Shown: piece by piece, positions 1 through 7,730 of the stretch
Layout: every line of letters begins with the position of its first letter
Position numbering within the stretch: the stretch's first letter is position 1
DNA from: Sphingobacteriaceae bacterium GW460-11-11-14-LB5
GTDB taxonomy: Bacteria > Bacteroidota > Bacteroidia > Sphingobacteriales > Sphingobacteriaceae
Length of the DNA: 64,000 nt
Reading direction: 5' to 3'
Assembly (NCBI GenBank): GCA_002151545.1
Contig: CP021237.1
Coordinates: 3,596,001-3,660,000 of the forward strand
Notes under the pieces: generated by a model
What the model saw: the letters and a program-made list of their open reading frames with translations, nothing else
The model's database searches: none
Told to the model about the DNA's origin: nothing
Program-made: the position numbers and the translations under genes

Positions 1-280
1 ATCATTCAGCAGGATAGATGCAAATGCTTAAAAATTTTGCTTTTAGAGATCATAATTACAATTAATTGGGATACAGGCTAAAGCATTCATGGAATCTATC
101 GATCCATTCATAGAGTGTTTATGCCTATTCATCTATTATCTATTTCAAGAAATACTAATATGTGCTACGTTTGTCATGATCATATTAATGCAATACACAG
201 GTAACTAAGCTAATAAAGGGACACTAGGGATGGAATCCACTTTTTAGTTACATTCTTACTGTGATGTTAATAATGACTAT
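1..280. other. AT-rich gap with no recognisable gene
   Basis: No open frame of convincing length or composition is seen on either strand and no tRNA-like fold was noticed. The stretch is AT-rich and lies before a strong hairpin. It may be the 3' or 5' untranslated region of a gene beyond the left edge. No function is assigned. Confidence 0.5.
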
Positions 281-321
281 AGAGGGGGCATTCCGGGATG
301 ATTTCGCCCCCTCTGCTTTTT
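281..321. terminator. GC-rich hairpin terminator
   Basis: AGAGGGGGC at 281-289 pairs perfectly with GCCCCCTCT at 306-314 around a 16-nt loop. A run of seven T follows on the plus strand at about 316-322, so the hairpin is best formed for a plus-strand transcript arriving from the left. On the minus strand it lies just past the fucosidase stop and could also end that transcript, but the trailing tract there is weak. Confidence 0.75.
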
Positions 322-327
322 TTAAGA

Positions 328-1839
328 TTATTTACTTATCGCTCTCAATCCTTTCGATTTCCGGTCTGCAACAGAAAAATGGCTAATCGAAGGGATGCCT
401 TTTGAAGAAATAATATTCAACCTGATTTTTGAAGCATTTACATATTCAGGCAAATTGATAATCTTACAGGCTTCTACCCTTTCGCCGGTATAAATGGTTT
501 GCCATTCACCATTAAAAACAGCTATACTATACTGCTGAATGTGGAACTTACGGATAGATGAAAAGCCATCTTTAAGATCAATCATTTCCGGTTGCTCCAT
601 TAAGGTAATCCTGTTTATTTTTTTCGGACCTTTTAAATCCATGGTTAAGGTTGCCGTGGTATCGCCAGCCGTCCACCAGGTTTCTAAACTGTAATCGTTG
701 GCTTTCTCTGGTGCATTCTTTTTATCTGCACTCGAATTGGATGCTTCAATAGGTACATTGAAAGCCAGATTGGTATAACCACCCGGCAATTGATTTTTAC
801 CATTCCTAATGCCTATCCTATCTGCCAGTGCTAAAATCCGTAAACGTTCATGCGCCCTGATTTGTCCGTGCTGATCAGGCGGAACATTTAAAATCATGAT
901 ATTGTTGTTGGCCGTTGTCCAATAGAATAACTCTTCCAATTCATCTACTCCGCGTGCAGGTAACATTTCCTTTTTCTGGAACCAGTTCCACCGATCGGAT
1001 AAACACAAGGTATGCTCTAATATTAAATAATGCGAAGCACCGTCGCGCGTAAACATTTTGGGGTCGTCCCATCGTGCCAGATTCGGATCCTTAGTCCTAA
1101 AATCAACTGGCCACCAGCGGATAGGGTCGCCTTTCTGCATGTCGGTCGGGTTTTGTATGGCCGTAATTTTCTCAGGCTTACCAATGGTATGGTTTACGGT
1201 AATTAAACAATTGGGCTGTAATTTGCGGATATGACTGTAAAGCTCAGGAATATGCCAGTCGGCATCTTTTTTTGCCCAGCCTCCATCGAACCAGATTTCA
1301 CATATCTTACCATAATTGGTTAATAGTTCAGTTAACTGGTTTTTCATAAAGTTAACATAAACCTGCGGGTCAGGATTGTTATGCGCAGGTTCATGCCGAT
1401 CCCATAACGAATAATAGAAACCCAGTTCGATTCCATATTTTTTACAGGCTTTAGCTACTGCAGCAACAACATCTGTTTTTACAGGTGATGATGCAACATC
1501 GTAATCGGTATACTGACTATCCCATAAAGCAAAACCGTCATGATGTTTGGTTACCAAAATAACATACCTAAACCCAGCTTCTTTTGCCGTTTTCACCCAT
1601 TGATCGCAATCTAATTGATCAGGCCGGTAAGAGGAAACAGGTAGTTTGCCATCAGACCATTCCACTTCATTAAAGGTATTTAAGCCAAAGTGCATAAACA
1701 TGCCGTATCCCCGTTTAATCTGGCTAAGCTGTAAGGCTGATGGACTTTGTGCTTTTAGCGAACAGCTTATTAATATCAAAAACCAGCTTAAACCTATTGA
1801 TGTATAACTTGCTGCTTTTTTAAATCTGATTTTACGCAT
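328..1839 (-). CDS. Secreted alpha-L-fucosidase, GH29
   Basis: This 503-residue glycoside hydrolase would release terminal alpha-L-fucose from glycans with retention of configuration. The N terminus is hydrophobic and contains LISC, a plausible lipobox, so it is probably a lipoprotein of the cell envelope. The GH29 barrel starts near residue 35. KHHDGF lies at 98-103, and WFDGG carries the expected nucleophile Asp185. Residues about 365-495 look like a discoidin (F5/8 C) carbohydrate-binding module, with an early WW pair. The gene follows the GH95-like gene on the same strand after 97 bases, so the two probably form one fucoside-degrading transcript. The family call is firm; the natural substrate is unknown. 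Confidence 0.93.
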   Translation of the reverse strand: MRKIRFKKAASYTSIGLSWFLILISCSLKAQSPSALQLSQIKRGYGMFMHFGLNTFNEVEWSDGKLPVSSYRPDQLDCDQWVKTAKEAGFRYVILVTKHHDGFALWDSQYTDYDVASSPVKTDVVAAVAKACKKYGIELGFYYSLWDRHEPAHNNPDPQVYVNFMKNQLTELLTNYGKICEIWFDGGWAKKDADWHIPELYSHIRKLQPNCLITVNHTIGKPEKITAIQNPTDMQKGDPIRWWPVDFRTKDPNLARWDDPKMFTRDGASHYLILEHTLCLSDRWNWFQKKEMLPARGVDELEELFYWTTANNNIMILNVPPDQHGQIRAHERLRILALADRIGIRNGKNQLPGGYTNLAFNVPIEASNSSADKKNAPEKANDYSLETWWTAGDTTATLTMDLKGPKKINRITLMEQPEMIDLKDGFSSIRKFHIQQYSIAVFNGEWQTIYTGERVEACKIINLPEYVNASKIRLNIISSKGIPSISHFSVADRKSKGLRAISK

Positions 1840-1870
1840 GGGAATGGTTGATATTTATAGTTTTGTTAAT

Positions 1871-1918
1871 TTAACCGCAAAGGACGCAGAGTGAAAGCTC
1901 AGCATCCTTTGCAGTTAA
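1871..1918. repeat. Inverted repeat between two glycosidase genes
   Basis: TTAACCGCAAAGGA (1871-1884) and TCCTTTGCAGTTAA (1905-1918) are inverted copies differing at one position, with a 20-nt loop. The sequence resembles the scattered CGCAAAG-type repeats common in this group. It may moderate read-through from the GH95-like gene into the fucosidase gene. There is no T tract, so it is not called a terminator. Confidence 0.55.
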
Positions 1919-1936
1919 TTCATTTTTACTAAAGTA

Positions 1937-4195
1937 TTATTCGTAACCGTTTTCAAAAACAATGGTCTGTTGTTTTTTCAGGTTCACTTCGGCAATTCCA
2001 TCATCGCCCATTTTCACCGTTCCAACAGGCAGATTTTTTACCACATAGGTTTTAAAAGGTAGTTTAATCCGAAGTACACCTGCTTTTTCTGCATACACTT
2101 TTACTTTTGTTGGCACACCGTTTTCTTTATTACCACTTACTAAAAAGGCACCTTCGGTACGCAGGTTATTAAAAGTAACATCCTTCCAGCTTTGTGGTAC
2201 AGCCGGAAATGCCTGTATATAACCATTTCTGCTCTGTAATAAAAGCTCTTGAACGCCCTGTGCAAAAGCAAAATTGCCCTCTAAGGTAAACGGACGATAG
2301 GTAAAACCAGAGTACTGCCCCCCTTTCTGATCGCCGTTTAAGTGGAAACTATTTGGTGAGCAGAAATTTGAAGCAAAAATTTCCAGTTGTTTCGCGGCTT
2401 TATCAGCCTGGTAAGCTCTCGCATATAAAGAAGCCATCCAGCTAAAAGAGTAACCACACCATGCCCTTGTACCAATTTCTTCTAACTGTTTTAAGGAGTT
2501 CTCAATAATGGTTTTATCTTTTTGATGGTTAACATCTAATAAGTCGAGCGGATAAATGGCCATATATTGCGAAAAGTGTCTGTGCGAACTCGTTAAGTTA
2601 GATCCGGGTGCTATCGTAAAACCGGTTTCATTTATTTCATAATCGGGCAATTGATTTAATATTTCTGCCCAATGTTTACTTTCGTCTATTTTACCGTTTG
2701 CCTTGCTTACTTCTGCAGCTGCTTTAAATAAAAATTTTGCTAAACCTAAATCAAAATTCGTCCAGTTTAAGAACCAGGCTTTAATACTGTTATCGTTATA
2801 CTCCGGACTAGAGCTCAGTGGTAATTTTCTTTTACCATCTTTTAAGCGCGTTATATTTTCGAGATAGGTTGCCGCTTCATGGATGTACGGATAGGCCCTG
2901 GTTTTAAGAAAAGTATCGTCCATGCTGTACTTCCACTGCCAATAAAAATGCTGCGAGGTCCATGCACTTACCGTTGGTGAAAGCGCATATTGGATCCATC
3001 CACCCATTGGGTCGCCATTTAGTGTAATTACGCCTGGAACATTTAAACCTTCAACGCCAAAATATTGCTTCGTATAAGTCAGATTACGTTCTCTGATTTT
3101 CCATAACCAATCGGTAAAGGTGGCACCTTCGGCCAGGTGGTTAGCGGTATAAGTTGGCCAATAACTCAACTGGGTATTTAAGTCGTTATGAAAATCGCCT
3201 TTCCAGGGTGGTAAGCTCCCGTTATCAGCCGTCCAAACAGCTTGTAAAGTGATGGCTGGCGCACCTTTTCTGGCTACGCAACCCAATTTGTATAGTTCTA
3301 AATAATACTGTTTTTGTATGAGTTGATCTGGCACGGAAATACTCGATTTATTCCAGAAATCCTTCCACCATTTGGTATGTGTACCCCAGCTGGTAGGCTC
3401 TTTAGCGGTTGAAGAGATAACAGCTAAGGTTGCCGATTTATCATTGCTGATGGTCCAGGAGCCGATTACATTGCCATTGGCCATTTTTTTCCATTGTACC
3501 AACACTTCATAATAATGACCTTCGTAAGTAGGCTGATGATATCGGATACTATTTGCAGTATGGGTAACAGTTCCTTTGGTATAACCCAGTTTCTGTAAGC
3601 CTTCGCCTGCATGGCTGTTATCACCTTTTTCTGTTACATTATTGGCGTAATTATGCACAATTAAGTTCGGTAAGATGGCCGTTGATTTAAGATTTTCAAA
3701 ACTAAAATATCCTTGTTGCTGGGCGGCATGGATATAACAGTTAAAAACGGTACCATTTTCGAATTTAACGGTGTTTAAAGCCGTTTCGATATCCAGCTCA
3801 TTCGATACCACTTTACCTAGTTTAGCAAGATCGAATTCCATTGCTGCAGCAGGCAACTTGGTTGGATAGGGACTTCTGTCATAGGGTTCATCGCCTATTT
3901 TTTGAACGGCAGCGTAGTTGTTTTTGAGAACCTGCTCTTCTACCCATTTAAAGTTAAGCTTCGAAATATCCAGCGCTTTTCGTTCATCCCACAGATCTGC
4001 ACGATCTAATGAAAGGCGAAGTTTATTGTTTTTTTCCCAGATTAAAACACCTAACATACCGTTTCCCAAAGGCATGGCTTCATCCCATTTGTTGGCGAGT
4101 TTAGGAAAGGAAAGATTATAAGGTTTTAATGATTGTGCAAAGCCTGCGCCAGAAAAGCACAGGAGTAATAAAACGATGGCAATTTTAGTTTTCAT
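1937..4195 (-). CDS. Secreted GH95-like glycosidase
   Basis: This 752-residue protein starts with a clear signal peptide cut near GFAQ. The N-terminal domain carries a GH95-type PLGNGMLG at 42-49 followed by a DRADLW stretch where classical GH95 enzymes read NEDSLW. The (alpha/alpha)6 domain holds the HNDLNTQLSYW segment with Asn337 and Asn340, matching the two base-activating asparagines of GH95, and SSSPE with Glu465 as the likely acid. The C-terminal part keeps the GH95 pattern around QELLLQS and FPAVP. GH95 members are inverting alpha-L-fucosidases or alpha-galactosidases. The altered motifs suggest a side subfamily, so fucosidase activity is inferred mainly from the GH29 neighbour. Confidence 0.8.
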   Translation of the reverse strand: MKTKIAIVLLLLCFSGAGFAQSLKPYNLSFPKLANKWDEAMPLGNGMLGVLIWEKNNKLRLSLDRADLWDERKALDISKLNFKWVEEQVLKNNYAAVQKIGDEPYDRSPYPTKLPAAAMEFDLAKLGKVVSNELDIETALNTVKFENGTVFNCYIHAAQQQGYFSFENLKSTAILPNLIVHNYANNVTEKGDNSHAGEGLQKLGYTKGTVTHTANSIRYHQPTYEGHYYEVLVQWKKMANGNVIGSWTISNDKSATLAVISSTAKEPTSWGTHTKWWKDFWNKSSISVPDQLIQKQYYLELYKLGCVARKGAPAITLQAVWTADNGSLPPWKGDFHNDLNTQLSYWPTYTANHLAEGATFTDWLWKIRERNLTYTKQYFGVEGLNVPGVITLNGDPMGGWIQYALSPTVSAWTSQHFYWQWKYSMDDTFLKTRAYPYIHEAATYLENITRLKDGKRKLPLSSSPEYNDNSIKAWFLNWTNFDLGLAKFLFKAAAEVSKANGKIDESKHWAEILNQLPDYEINETGFTIAPGSNLTSSHRHFSQYMAIYPLDLLDVNHQKDKTIIENSLKQLEEIGTRAWCGYSFSWMASLYARAYQADKAAKQLEIFASNFCSPNSFHLNGDQKGGQYSGFTYRPFTLEGNFAFAQGVQELLLQSRNGYIQAFPAVPQSWKDVTFNNLRTEGAFLVSGNKENGVPTKVKVYAEKAGVLRIKLPFKTYVVKNLPVGTVKMGDDGIAEVNLKKQQTIVFENGYE

Positions 4196-4281
4196 TTGTG
4201 TTTAGAAATGGTTAGCACTTGTATGTGTATCAATTTCTAAAATAATGATATTAAATTACAATAAAACGCCTAAAATTTACG

Positions 4282-4291
4282 CAAACGTTTG
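4282..4291. promoter_or_regulatory. Palindrome CAAACGTTTG, possible LacI-type operator
   Basis: A perfect 10-bp palindrome lies about 87 bases upstream of the GH95-like start. An AAACGTTT core is typical of operators for LacI-family sugar regulators. No such regulator is encoded in the window, so the role is inferred. Confidence 0.35.
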
Positions 4292-4327
4292 ACAGTGAAT
4301 ATAGAACAGGCTTTTGCGAAAAAAAGA

Positions 4328-5350
4328 TTAGTGCACTATTTTGAAAACGAGTTCTTTTAAAAGTTCTCCGTCATCAACATTGCCGGTACTATCTAAACCT
4401 TTGCTTTTTAAATCGTACTCGCGGAGGAGGCCAATTACCTGGAAAACTTTTCCAGTGTTGTAATTTCTTGCCGCTACCTCATAATCTTTGATAAAAAATG
4501 GAGGCACCCCCAAAGCTGAAGCGGCATCGGCTTTATTGGGGATATAGTGGTATTTTAGCAGTTTAGTAAAATACCCCCCTAAATTGGCCAAAACCATTAC
4601 TGTTGGATTGGCTTTAGGGTTACTGGCGAAATAATTGATAATTTTATTACATTTTAATACATCGCGGATGGCTAGTGCTTTCTGCAATTCGAAAACGTTA
4701 TATTCTTTACTAATGCCTATGTTTTTCTGAACCAGATCGGTATTAATGGTTACCTCTTTTGAAACATTGAGCATTAACTTTTCGATCTCATTGGCAATTT
4801 TAGAAAGATCGGTTCCTAAATATTCGGCCATTAAAGCCGATGCCTGCTGATCGATTTTGTAACCTTTATCTTTAATAAATTCATCAATCCAGGGCACCAG
4901 TTTATAATCGCGGACCGGATCTGACTGAAAAATCAGTCCGCTTTTATTAATGGCCTTATATATTTTTTTGCGTTTATCGAAGTTTGCATACTTAAAAGCC
5001 AAAACTAAAATGGTACTCGGTAAAGGTTTTTCGAAATAATTGAGTACAAACTCGCCCTCTTTGCTACTCGAATCTTCTTTACCCCATTTTAAATCCTGTG
5101 CTTCTTTAACAATGACCACCTGATAATCAGACATCATTGGGTAGCGCTTCGCTGCCCCCAGAACGGTAGCCATATCGGTATCTTTTCCATATAAAACGGT
5201 CTGATTGAAGCCTTTTTCGGCATCGTTCAATAGTTTATCCTCAATATAATCTGTTACTTGATCGATATAGTAAGATTCTTCGCCATGTAATAAGTACACG
5301 GGTTTGAATTTGCGGGCTTTGATATCTTTAATAATTTCGGCAGCAGTCAT
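4328..5350 (-). CDS. holA: DNA polymerase III delta subunit
   Basis: The 340-residue product matches the delta subunit of the clamp loader, which opens the beta sliding clamp during replication. The N terminus has the family's degenerate P-loop region around YLLHGEE (residues 19-25), and the rest follows the three-domain HolA layout, ending in the helical collar domain. Length is normal for the family. The start ATG at 5350 is the natural one. The gene is divergent from the HsdR-N-type gene at 5586, with about 235 bases between them. Bacteroidota often keep these two genes together. The 3' end lies 132 bases from the GH95-like start. Confidence 0.92.
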   Translation of the reverse strand: MTAAEIIKDIKARKFKPVYLLHGEESYYIDQVTDYIEDKLLNDAEKGFNQTVLYGKDTDMATVLGAAKRYPMMSDYQVVIVKEAQDLKWGKEDSSSKEGEFVLNYFEKPLPSTILVLAFKYANFDKRKKIYKAINKSGLIFQSDPVRDYKLVPWIDEFIKDKGYKIDQQASALMAEYLGTDLSKIANEIEKLMLNVSKEVTINTDLVQKNIGISKEYNVFELQKALAIRDVLKCNKIINYFASNPKANPTVMVLANLGGYFTKLLKYHYIPNKADAASALGVPPFFIKDYEVAARNYNTGKVFQVIGLLREYDLKSKGLDSTGNVDDGELLKELVFKIVH

Positions 5351-5402
5351 TGTTGGTAAAATTACGATTTAGGTTTAAGGATTTGGGTAAATGTTTATAA
5401 TT

Positions 5403-5468
5403 TAAGATATGAGATTTGAGATGTGAGCTACCAGATTTGAGATACCAGATTTGAGGCATGAGATAGTA
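5403..5468. repeat. Degenerate GAGATTTGAGAT tandem repeat
   Basis: Imperfect copies of a GAGATTTGAGATACCA-like unit run through the holA/HsdR-N intergenic region. Similar purine-rich low-complexity stretches occur between genes in related genomes. The repeat lies upstream of the HsdR-N promoter and may change length by slippage. Confidence 0.6.
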
Positions 5469-5482
5469 GGTGGGTGTTTTCC

Positions 5483-5510
5483 TTGCATATCTTAGAATTA
5501 ATTAACTTTG
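5483..5510 (+). promoter_or_regulatory. Bacteroidota-type promoter for the HsdR-N gene
   Basis: TTG at 5483-5485, a 17-base spacer and TAACTTTG at 5503-5510 match the Bacteroidota primary sigma consensus TTG-N17-23-TAnnTTTG. Predicted transcription starts near 5517, leaving about 70 bases of leader before the ATG at 5586. Confidence 0.6.
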
Positions 5511-5585
5511 GCGCTGTAAAAATTGACAGATTGCTTTATTTACAGAAAACTGAATTGTTAACTACCAACCGAAACTGCCAAAGAA

Positions 5586-6044
5586 ATGTTTACGCCTACC
5601 CCGCTTAACCTTCCGCCCTATCCTTTTAAAATTACCCAGAAAGATGACGTGGTTTTTATTTTCGATGAGCTCAGGAAGAAACATCTGGTACTTACGCCCG
5701 AAGAATGGGTCCGGCAGCATTTTATACAGAACCTGATTTTGGAAAAGAAATTTCCGCGTACGTTAATCCAGATTGAAGGTGGTTTGGTTTTAAACCAATT
5801 ACAAAAGCGGAGCGATATTTTAGTATACAATACTGCAGGCGAAAAGCTGATGTTAATTGAATGTAAAGCACCAAAAGTAAAAATTACCCAATCGGTTTTC
5901 GATCAGGCATCGCGGTACAACTCCATACACCAGGCAAAATGGATCGTGCTAACCAATGGTTTGCAGCATGTTTATGCCAGGATGGATACGGAAAAGGGTA
6001 GCTTTAATTTCGTACAGGAAATGCCTGAATATTTGGGATTATAG
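5586..6044 (+). CDS. Stand-alone HsdR-N-type nuclease-fold protein
   Basis: The 152-residue protein corresponds to the N-terminal nuclease domain of type I restriction R subunits, without the helicase part. A PD-(D/E)XK core is visible: Asp77 in KRSD, then Glu92 and Lys94 in IECK. QASRY at 107-111 matches the QxxxY motif that follows the core in type I R subunits, so the active site looks complete. No methylase or specificity subunit is nearby. Its divergent position beside holA is a recurring Bacteroidota arrangement, which argues for a housekeeping role in DNA metabolism rather than restriction. The activity itself is inferred, not known. Confidence 0.8.
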   Translation: MFTPTPLNLPPYPFKITQKDDVVFIFDELRKKHLVLTPEEWVRQHFIQNLILEKKFPRTLIQIEGGLVLNQLQKRSDILVYNTAGEKLMLIECKAPKVKITQSVFDQASRYNSIHQAKWIVLTNGLQHVYARMDTEKGSFNFVQEMPEYLGL

Positions 6045-6188
6045 TTTTTTTTTGCCACGGAAGCACGGAAAAACACGGAGTTAAATTTTTACGAAAGATC
6101 TGTAGTCTAAGAACATCTGCTCATTGGAGAAAATCATTCATAGCATGTACGGTGATTTGATGGAAATCAGGTACAGTAGCCTTTAGGT

Positions 6189-6264
6189 TTATCCATCCCC
6201 GCTCCCGCTTCTCCCGACTTTATATCGGGATCCTGCTTTGATCGGGTTTAGGTGGCACAGCCAG
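6189..6264 (-). repeat. Dispersed hairpin element, copy 1
   Basis: Read on the minus strand, it starts TGCCACCTAAACCCGAT, contains an internal hairpin (CCCGA 6213-6217 with TCGGG 6225-6229) and ends in a GCGGGAG-rich segment. It shares the TGTGCCACCTAAA end with the copy at 15890-16024 and AAACCCGAT with the copies at 9131 and 51928. Confidence 0.5.
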
Positions 6265-6446
6265 CAAAACCATTAGGGGTTGCATAGCGCAAGAATAACG
6301 TCTTTTTTCTAAATCATCCGATTCATCTATCGGAGTGTCTCACCGACCGAAACTAAATTGCCACGGAAACACGGAAGCACAGAATAGCATTACCTATTTT
6401 TATCATACTATTCAACCCTCCATAGCAGCAAAAACCCTCCGACTTT

Positions 6447-6517
6447 AAACCTGATTGAAATGAAAAGCCCGCAGCGTAGCGAGGACTTGTAATGAAAAGC
6501 AGGACGAACTTTAAAAA
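6447..6517 (+). repeat. Dispersed hairpin element, copy 2 (short core)
   Basis: This copy has both conserved ends, AAACCTGATTGAAATGAAAA followed by GCCCGC, and AAAGCAGGACGAACTTTAAAA. The middle is only a short GCAGCGTAGCGAG stretch where other copies carry long CCCGAT hairpins. It shows that the ends are conserved and the core varies. Confidence 0.55.
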
Positions 6518-6639
6518 GATTTACAACAACTGCTTTCCAAAAAACATGAAAAGATTTGTTTCACAATTAAGATACTTTGAACCTTATCAAAGCACGCCAA
6601 AAACAGTCCTTTGACAAGCTCAGGATTGTAGATGTCAGA

Positions 6640-7702
6640 TAATTCGGTAACAGAATCATAATTATTAAATTGATTCTGTTATGCCAATAAACACTAATGA
6701 TTTTACTGTTGAACGGAAGTATTTAGATACTTACCGTTTTATGATCAGGGAGTACGAGCTGATCAAGCAAAAGTCTCATCCCGAGTATCGTTTTGTAGAA
6801 GATCTCTATCGAGCGTGGGGTACTAACCGCAAGAGTTTCCTTAAATATTATAACCGCTTTAAACAAAGTGGAAAGGACTGCGACCTTCTTCCACGCAAGC
6901 GTGGGCCTAAATATCGCACCAGGCGACCTTTTCAATTTATAGAAAACCAAGTGATTGAGCTACGACAAAAAGGGAATTCGAAGCATGAGATCGTTAGAAT
7001 CTTAAAGCCGAAATTGCATAAATTTACTCCATCGGCATCCGGGGTTTACAATATTAGTAAGCGTTATGGCCTTAATAGGCTTAACCTAAGGATGAAGGAG
7101 AACAAAAGGAAGATCATTAAGGAAAGAATGGGACAACTTGGACACATTGACTGCCATCATCTTGACAAAGCTATATTAAGAGGACAAAGCCGTAAGCTCT
7201 ATCTGGTATGCTTACTGGATGACTATAGTCGTCTGGCCTGGGCAGAGGTAACAGAAGATATAACTTCACTAACGGTGATGTTTGCTACCATGAGATGCAT
7301 CAATATGCTACAGAGTGAATATGGAATAAAATTCGAAGAAATCATCTCTGACAATGGACCAGAGTTTGGTCAACGACAAAGCCAAAATAAAATGAACCAT
7401 CCTTTTGAACGCATGCTTATCGAATTGGATATCAAGCATAGATATACTCAACCTTACAGGCCTCAAACCAATGGAAAGGTGGAAAGATTCTGGAGAACAT
7501 TAAAAGAAGATCTCATCGAAGAAACTGATTTTGATAGCATTGAGGAACTTCATGATGAATTATTTCAATATATGCTTTATTATAATCAAGAAAGACCTCA
7601 TCAAGGAATAGGAGGAATAACACCCATTGAAATGGCTAAAAATGAAAATCAAAAAAAATAATAAATTAATAATAATCTAAAATCAAATCTGTTACCGAAT
7701 TA
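6640..7702 (+). mobile_element. IS481-like insertion sequence, 1063 bp
   Basis: The element is bounded by perfect 15-bp inverted repeats, TAATTCGGTAACAGA at 6640-6654 and its complement at 7688-7702. It contains a single transposase gene. No target-site duplication is visible in the immediate flanks (GTCAGA on the left, CTAAAC on the right). Both flanks carry pieces of a GACAAGCTCAGGATGACA-type repeat, so it may have inserted into or recombined within that repeat. The family is judged from the transposase; the element appears complete. Confidence 0.85.
6681..7661 (+). CDS. IS481-like DDE transposase
   Basis: The 326-residue product has an N-terminal helix-turn-helix region (about 40-140) with a basic RKRGPKYRTRR patch, then an rve integrase core. 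The DDE acids are visible as IDCHH (first Asp), SDNGPEFG (second Asp) and the Glu of NGKVERFWRTLKED. The C-terminal YYNQERPHQG is typical of integrase-core transposases. The frame is intact, starts 26 bases inside the left inverted repeat and stops 26 bases before the right one, so the element could be active. The assignment to IS481 rather than a neighbouring integrase-core family is a judgement from length and single-frame layout. Confidence 0.88.
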   Translation: MPINTNDFTVERKYLDTYRFMIREYELIKQKSHPEYRFVEDLYRAWGTNRKSFLKYYNRFKQSGKDCDLLPRKRGPKYRTRRPFQFIENQVIELRQKGNSKHEIVRILKPKLHKFTPSASGVYNISKRYGLNRLNLRMKENKRKIIKERMGQLGHIDCHHLDKAILRGQSRKLYLVCLLDDYSRLAWAEVTEDITSLTVMFATMRCINMLQSEYGIKFEEIISDNGPEFGQRQSQNKMNHPFERMLIELDIKHRYTQPYRPQTNGKVERFWRTLKEDLIEETDFDSIEELHDELFQYMLYYNQERPHQGIGGITPIEMAKNENQKK

Positions 7703-7730
7703 CTAAACCTTTACAAGGATGACACATGAG

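Larger units (their letters stand above)
6045..6639. other. Gene-free, repeat-filled gap before the IS element
   Basis: This stretch has no credible gene. It contains two copies of a CCACGGAA-CACGGA motif (6052-6080 and 6358-6383), two copies of a dispersed hairpin element described separately, a TGCTTTCCAAAAAA motif near 6530 that recurs in the 38-kb array and, slightly changed, near 24887, and part of a CTTTGACAAGCTCAGGA repeat at 6609-6625. It looks like a landing zone for repeats, and the IS begins directly after it. Confidence 0.65.

Noticed and set aside
6624..7715. Target-site duplication around the IS element
   Set aside because: Flanks (GTCAGA on the left, CTAAAC on the right) do not match in any 4-10 base window, so no duplication can be claimed.
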